Of a stretch of 46,894 nucleotides of DNA, positions 44,701 through 46,894 are shown piece by piece (positions within the stretch are counted from its first letter, which is position 1; each line of letters opens with the position of its first letter). The DNA is from Flavobacteriaceae bacterium. Lineage in GTDB: Bacteria; Bacteroidota; Bacteroidia; Flavobacteriales; Flavobacteriaceae. The notes beneath the pieces were generated by a model. That model had not been told where the DNA came from and did no database searches. It worked only from the letters and a program-made list of their open reading frames with translations. Location: the NCBI GenBank assembly GCA_023558315.1, contig JAMJVX010000029.1:1-46894 (forward strand), given 5' to 3'. The translations under genes and the position numbers were made by a program.

Positions 44701-45228
44701 ATATCCCTTATATAAAAGGTCTTTTGAATAAATTTGATGTAGTAGCCACCATACCGATTCGATATATTTTGCGTCGTAGGTGATATAGGGATTGTCCATA
44801 TCCAACCAAAAACCCATCTTTTCTGTCAAGTCGTTCCATAATTCCGTATAGCGCATGACCGACTTCTTACACAAGGTGTTGTACTCCTCTACGCTTATCT
44901 TTTTTCCAATGTCTTCTTTGCTAATGCCTAATTCTTTCTCTACGCCCAACTCAACGGGAAGACCGTGTGTGTCCCAGCCTGCTTTTCGCTCTACTCGGTA
45001 TCCTTTTAGGGTTTTATAACGACAAAAAATGTCTTTTATCACGCGCGCCATAAGGTGGTGTATCCCCGGCTTGCCATTTGCGGACGGAGGTCCTTCATAA
45101 AAAACATATTGCTTTTTGGCAGGACGACTCTCTATACTTTTTTGGAAAATATTTGCTTCTTTCCACTCGGAGACGACCTCTTTGGCGATGGCGGACAATG
45201 CTAACTTATCGTATTCTTTGAAAGACAT
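41794..45228 (-). CDS. ileS: Isoleucyl-tRNA synthetase, IleS2-like
   Basis: 1144 aa class I synthetase that charges tRNA(Ile). The first signature, normally H-x-G-H, reads GIHH (residues 55-58, in ANGKPGIHHLMARV). The second is KMSKR at 682-686 in GRKMSKRLGNSVDP. An inserted CP1 editing domain contains LAWTTTPWTLPSNTALAVG. The anticodon-binding and C-terminal domains follow from ~700. The length and the KPGIHH context match the eukaryote-like IleS2 class; I see no C-terminal zinc finger of the IleS1 type. It is the first gene of a unit with the DksA-like gene, pdhA and pdhC. Most of the gene is richer in G+C than its surroundings. Confidence 0.97.
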   Translation of the reverse strand: MSFKEYDKLALSAIAKEVVSEWKEANIFQKSIESRPAKKQYVFYEGPPSANGKPGIHHLMARVIKDIFCRYKTLKGYRVERKAGWDTHGLPVELGVEKELGISKEDIGKKISVEEYNTLCKKSVMRYTELWNDLTEKMGFWLDMDNPYITYDAKYIESVWWLLHQIYSKDLLYKGYTIQPYSPKAGTGLSSHELNQPGTYRIVKDTSITAQFKALPESLPSELQKDTTPLYFLAWTTTPWTLPSNTALAVGKKLKYSVVKTYNAYTHKSVRLVFAEALEGKLFGKKYTCVDSEATLSAYKEGDKSIPYLKIATVQGVELVGSKYEQIWSESPKDFDNAENAFRVISGDFVTTEEGTGIVHIAPTFGADDALVAKQATPEIPALLVKDENNQLAPLVDLQGRFRKEVGTLGGKYVKNEYYEPSEMPDKSVDVEIAITLKEENKAFNVEKYAHSYPHCWRTDKPILYYPLDSWFIKISSVRDRLVELNEGINWKPAHTGEKRFKRWLENANDWNLSRSRFWGIPLPVWRTEDKKETLVIESVEDLIANIKKSIDAGVMTSNPFDSFEVGDMSAENYAKIDLHKHIVDKIVLVSPSGKPMYREADLIDVWFDSGSMPYAQWHYPFENKEKIETNEKHPADFIAEGVDQTRGWFYTLHAISSIVFDKPAYKNVVSNGLVLDKEGRKMSKRLGNSVDPFEILNTYGADASRWYMISNANPWDDLKFDERGIKEVQNNFFGTLYNTYSFFSLYANVDNFTYKEASIPLEERNELDQWILSELNTLIQKVDSAYESYEPTTAARSISEFTQELLSNWYVRLSRRRFWKGTYEKDKIAAYQTLYECLLTLSKLMSPVAPMYADVLYKDLVSATQKETFESVHLSSFPEYNAQVVRADLESQMKKARNITSQVLSLRKKERLKVRQPLQKIKVAIVDDKDKEVVLKVKDLILRETNVKELELLDGLSSLVTKKMKPIFSVLGASSEYKQHIPAIMKASGSMQTSEINEIEQNIEKGEAQYILYEGGKMEVKLSGEDKNMTIEPVGIEGWETSDKEGITIALDTRLTDTLKQEGIVRELINKIQNYRKDIDLKITDRINIYIENKGDIGEAVNNNVQYIQEETLCDELVFENEMTKGISVSLGTLEINVLIEKI

Positions 45229-45255
45229 AGTTCAATGAATTTGAAAATTCGGGCG

Positions 45256-45263
45256 CAAAAATA
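45256..45263 (-). promoter_or_regulatory. Putative -7 box of the ileS operon (TATTTTTG)
   Basis: The minus strand reads TATTTTTGCGCCC; TATTTTTG fits TAnnTTTG and ends 27 bases before the ATG. The same GCGCCC extension follows the susC box. A TTG at 45279-45281 is only 15 bases away, short for a -33. Confidence 0.45.
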
Positions 45264-45331
45264 CAAAACAAAAACTAACAAATATATAGGATTGGGGACA
45301 AAAGATAAACAGAAATATTTGAAGATAAATT

Positions 45332-46894
45332 TTATTTATTTTGGGTGGGATCTATATCCTTCAAAGATGTAGCAACCAACATTTCAGAATCAATAGATTC
45401 AAAGTGTTTCTTACCACATTGAATTTTTAATTTTTCCTTAGGTCTCAAATCCAATTCAGATAAACTTCCTTTACTCTCAACGACAAAATAAAGTTTCTCG
45501 ACGACACCATCATTCCATCCCACTACCCAATCAGGATTGTAGGAACCAAGTGGGGTATCTATTTTGAACCAATTAGGAAGTTTTGCGTAGACCGAAACGT
45601 TCTGACTTTTTTCAAAATCTTTGGCTAGATCCGATTCTATTTGTGAATCATACACCACATACTCATATGGAGATTTACTACTCTCATATAAATTACTCTT
45701 GATATATCCGAATAGTTCTTCATTCTTAAACAATTTTTGACAGTAGTATTCATTCCCTCCAATTTTATGATACTCAATCCCATCAACGATATGAAGTCTC
45801 ATCTGTTCATTAATAATGTCTATACACCCTTCAATGAACTTTTGAGGATTGATTTTGAAATACTCTAGATTTTCAATACCTGTAAGGATATCGACTATTG
45901 ATTTCCTCGTTAATTGAGTTTCATTTTGAAGATACCCTACGATATCAGGGAGAACATCAACCTCGTAGTCGAGATTGGAAGTTTTTGTTTGGGTTTTTGA
46001 ATCATCAACTTCAACTCCACCAATACTCATTGTTACACTTTTCTTTGTATAGTGTAGTTTACCTCTTTGAATAACAAGTTTCTCATCTATTGAGGAGATA
46101 CACTTATCAACTAAGGAGTCTGACTTAAAATCAACTGAGAAGGTTGTTTTGTGCTTGACACGATCCCACAATTCTTTGAATTCATCACTGTCTAATATTT
46201 CACTATTAACCTGTACTCGTTTCTTTTCATCTTTATTCTTAATCTCAAGTTTACCCGCAGCACTTTTTAGATTAGAGATGATTTGTTTATAAACATGAAC
46301 ATTATCATCAAATCCTTCAGGAATATCTATGGTATTGTTTTTTAATGCAATCCTCAATGTATCTTGAACCTTTCCTCTGTGATCTACATATCCCTTTTCT
46401 ACAAAGTATTTGTATAGTTGAGAAGATTTCTCCTGTCCTAAGTACTGAGTATGACCCTCTTCAACTCCCAAGACTACATTCGAGAACGTATATTCTTCTA
46501 TTACCCCAAACTTAATTCCTGTTTCTTTTTCTATCTCTGTTTGAAGTTCTTGGACAAACTGTTCCCACGATTCATTGGCAATAACAGATAAGGTATTTAC
46601 TTCATGTCCGTATACTCGTTCTCCTTGTTGATTAACACATAATCTTAATCCTCTACCTATCTGTTGACGTGGAGTAATTTTAGATGAACCTCTCTCTCTA
46701 AGTGTACAGATCTGAAAAACATTAGGGTTATCCCATCCTTCTCTAAGTGCAGAATGGGAGAAGATAAATCTAAGGTTTGAACTAAAACTTAAAAGACCTT
46801 TTTTATCCTTCATTATAAGACTATAAGTGTCTTCGTCTGCTTTGGTTGAACCATTAGTGTCCTTGAAATATTCGAACTTGTCTTTCTTATTACT
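45332..46894 (-). CDS. Type III restriction enzyme Res subunit, 5' partial
   Basis: The frame is open to the window edge; the first visible codon is at 46894 and an internal ATG at 46813 is not the start. About 520 C-terminal residues are present. The first part is the end of an SF2 helicase: DDTYSLIM-like sequence (DEDTYSLIM), motif V region FIFSHSALREGWDNPNVFQI, and motif VI TPRQQIGRGLRLCV. The C-terminal endonuclease domain has NPDWVVGW and FVVESKG, a PD-(D/E)xK arrangement. Res cuts DNA after ATP-driven communication with a Mod methylase. mod is expected further upstream, beyond 46894. It is separated from ileS by 103 bases and is the only clear defence gene here. Confidence 0.92.
   Translation of the reverse strand, partial: SNKKDKFEYFKDTNGSTKADEDTYSLIMKDKKGLLSFSSNLRFIFSHSALREGWDNPNVFQICTLRERGSSKITPRQQIGRGLRLCVNQQGERVYGHEVNTLSVIANESWEQFVQELQTEIEKETGIKFGVIEEYTFSNVVLGVEEGHTQYLGQEKSSQLYKYFVEKGYVDHRGKVQDTLRIALKNNTIDIPEGFDDNVHVYKQIISNLKSAAGKLEIKNKDEKKRVQVNSEILDSDEFKELWDRVKHKTTFSVDFKSDSLVDKCISSIDEKLVIQRGKLHYTKKSVTMSIGGVEVDDSKTQTKTSNLDYEVDVLPDIVGYLQNETQLTRKSIVDILTGIENLEYFKINPQKFIEGCIDIINEQMRLHIVDGIEYHKIGGNEYYCQKLFKNEELFGYIKSNLYESSKSPYEYVVYDSQIESDLAKDFEKSQNVSVYAKLPNWFKIDTPLGSYNPDWVVGWNDGVVEKLYFVVESKGSLSELDLRPKEKLKIQCGKKHFESIDSEMLVATSLKDIDPTQNK

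Noticed and set aside
45229-45331. att site, tRNA or direct repeat at the ileS-res junction
   Set aside because: I looked for repeats and tRNA arms at this presumed island edge and saw none; the far edge of the island is outside the window.
1-46894. CRISPR arrays, insertion sequences, phage genes, tRNA or rRNA genes
   Set aside because: No regularly spaced repeats, transposase or integrase motifs, or RNA gene sequences were recognised by reading. A covariance-model search could still find a small RNA.

Overview
The window reads as the chromosome of an AT-rich member of the Bacteroidota, most likely class Flavobacteriia and a gliding, type IX secretion lineage. Evidence: the mutY-ssb-gldE-gldD gene order, ubiE followed by porT, a SusC/SusD outer-membrane uptake pair, a lipoprotein TamL, DUF2723 and DUF349 proteins, and -7 promoter elements of the Bacteroidota type TAnnTTTG in place of E. 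coli-like boxes. I see no rRNA, tRNA, CRISPR array, insertion sequence or phage gene, and no gene-free stretch above 300 bases.

Layout. 1-4948 (+): the end of a secreted Kelch-type beta-propeller protein, then mutY, ssb, gldE and gldD. 4951-10631: nadK and tamL (-), a SpoU-family RNA methyltransferase (+), then ubiE-porT (-). 10773-13632 (+): the trkA-trkH potassium uptake operon. 13636-15640 (-): rlmB-rarA. 15695-21911 (-): a SusC receptor followed by two SusD-like lipoprotein paralogues in tandem, with a terminator-like hairpin between the two susD copies. 22191-24624: odhB (+), a retropepsin-like protease (-), a TatD nuclease (+). 24631-28631 (-): aroE, a DUF349 protein, rsgA, dtd. 28701-29711 (+): murB, overlapped by rsmE (-) and preceded in that operon by the large DUF2723 membrane protein. 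34040-37674: kmo (+), recR (-), acpP-fabF (+). 37699-45228 (-): a tight unit ileS - DksA/TraR-like - pdhA - pdhC, with rlmN behind. 45332-46894 (-): the C-terminal part of a type III restriction enzyme Res subunit that runs off the window, the only clear accessory or defence element.

Functionally the window is mostly housekeeping: DNA maintenance (mutY, ssb, recR, rarA), RNA modification and translation quality control (rlmB, rlmN, rsmE, the SpoU-family enzyme, ileS, dtd, rsgA), central metabolism (pdhA, pdhC, odhB, nadK, ubiE, kmo, aroE), envelope building (murB, acpP-fabF, tamL) and scattered gliding/T9SS parts (gldD, gldE, porT). I did not find a convincing undescribed multi-gene system. 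Best leads: the tandem susD pair behind an internal terminator; an IleS with a swapped GIHH signature; an SSB without the usual acidic C-terminal tip; a Kelch propeller whose blades end in Asp-boxes; and a set of promoter boxes placed so close to start codons that several transcripts may be leaderless.
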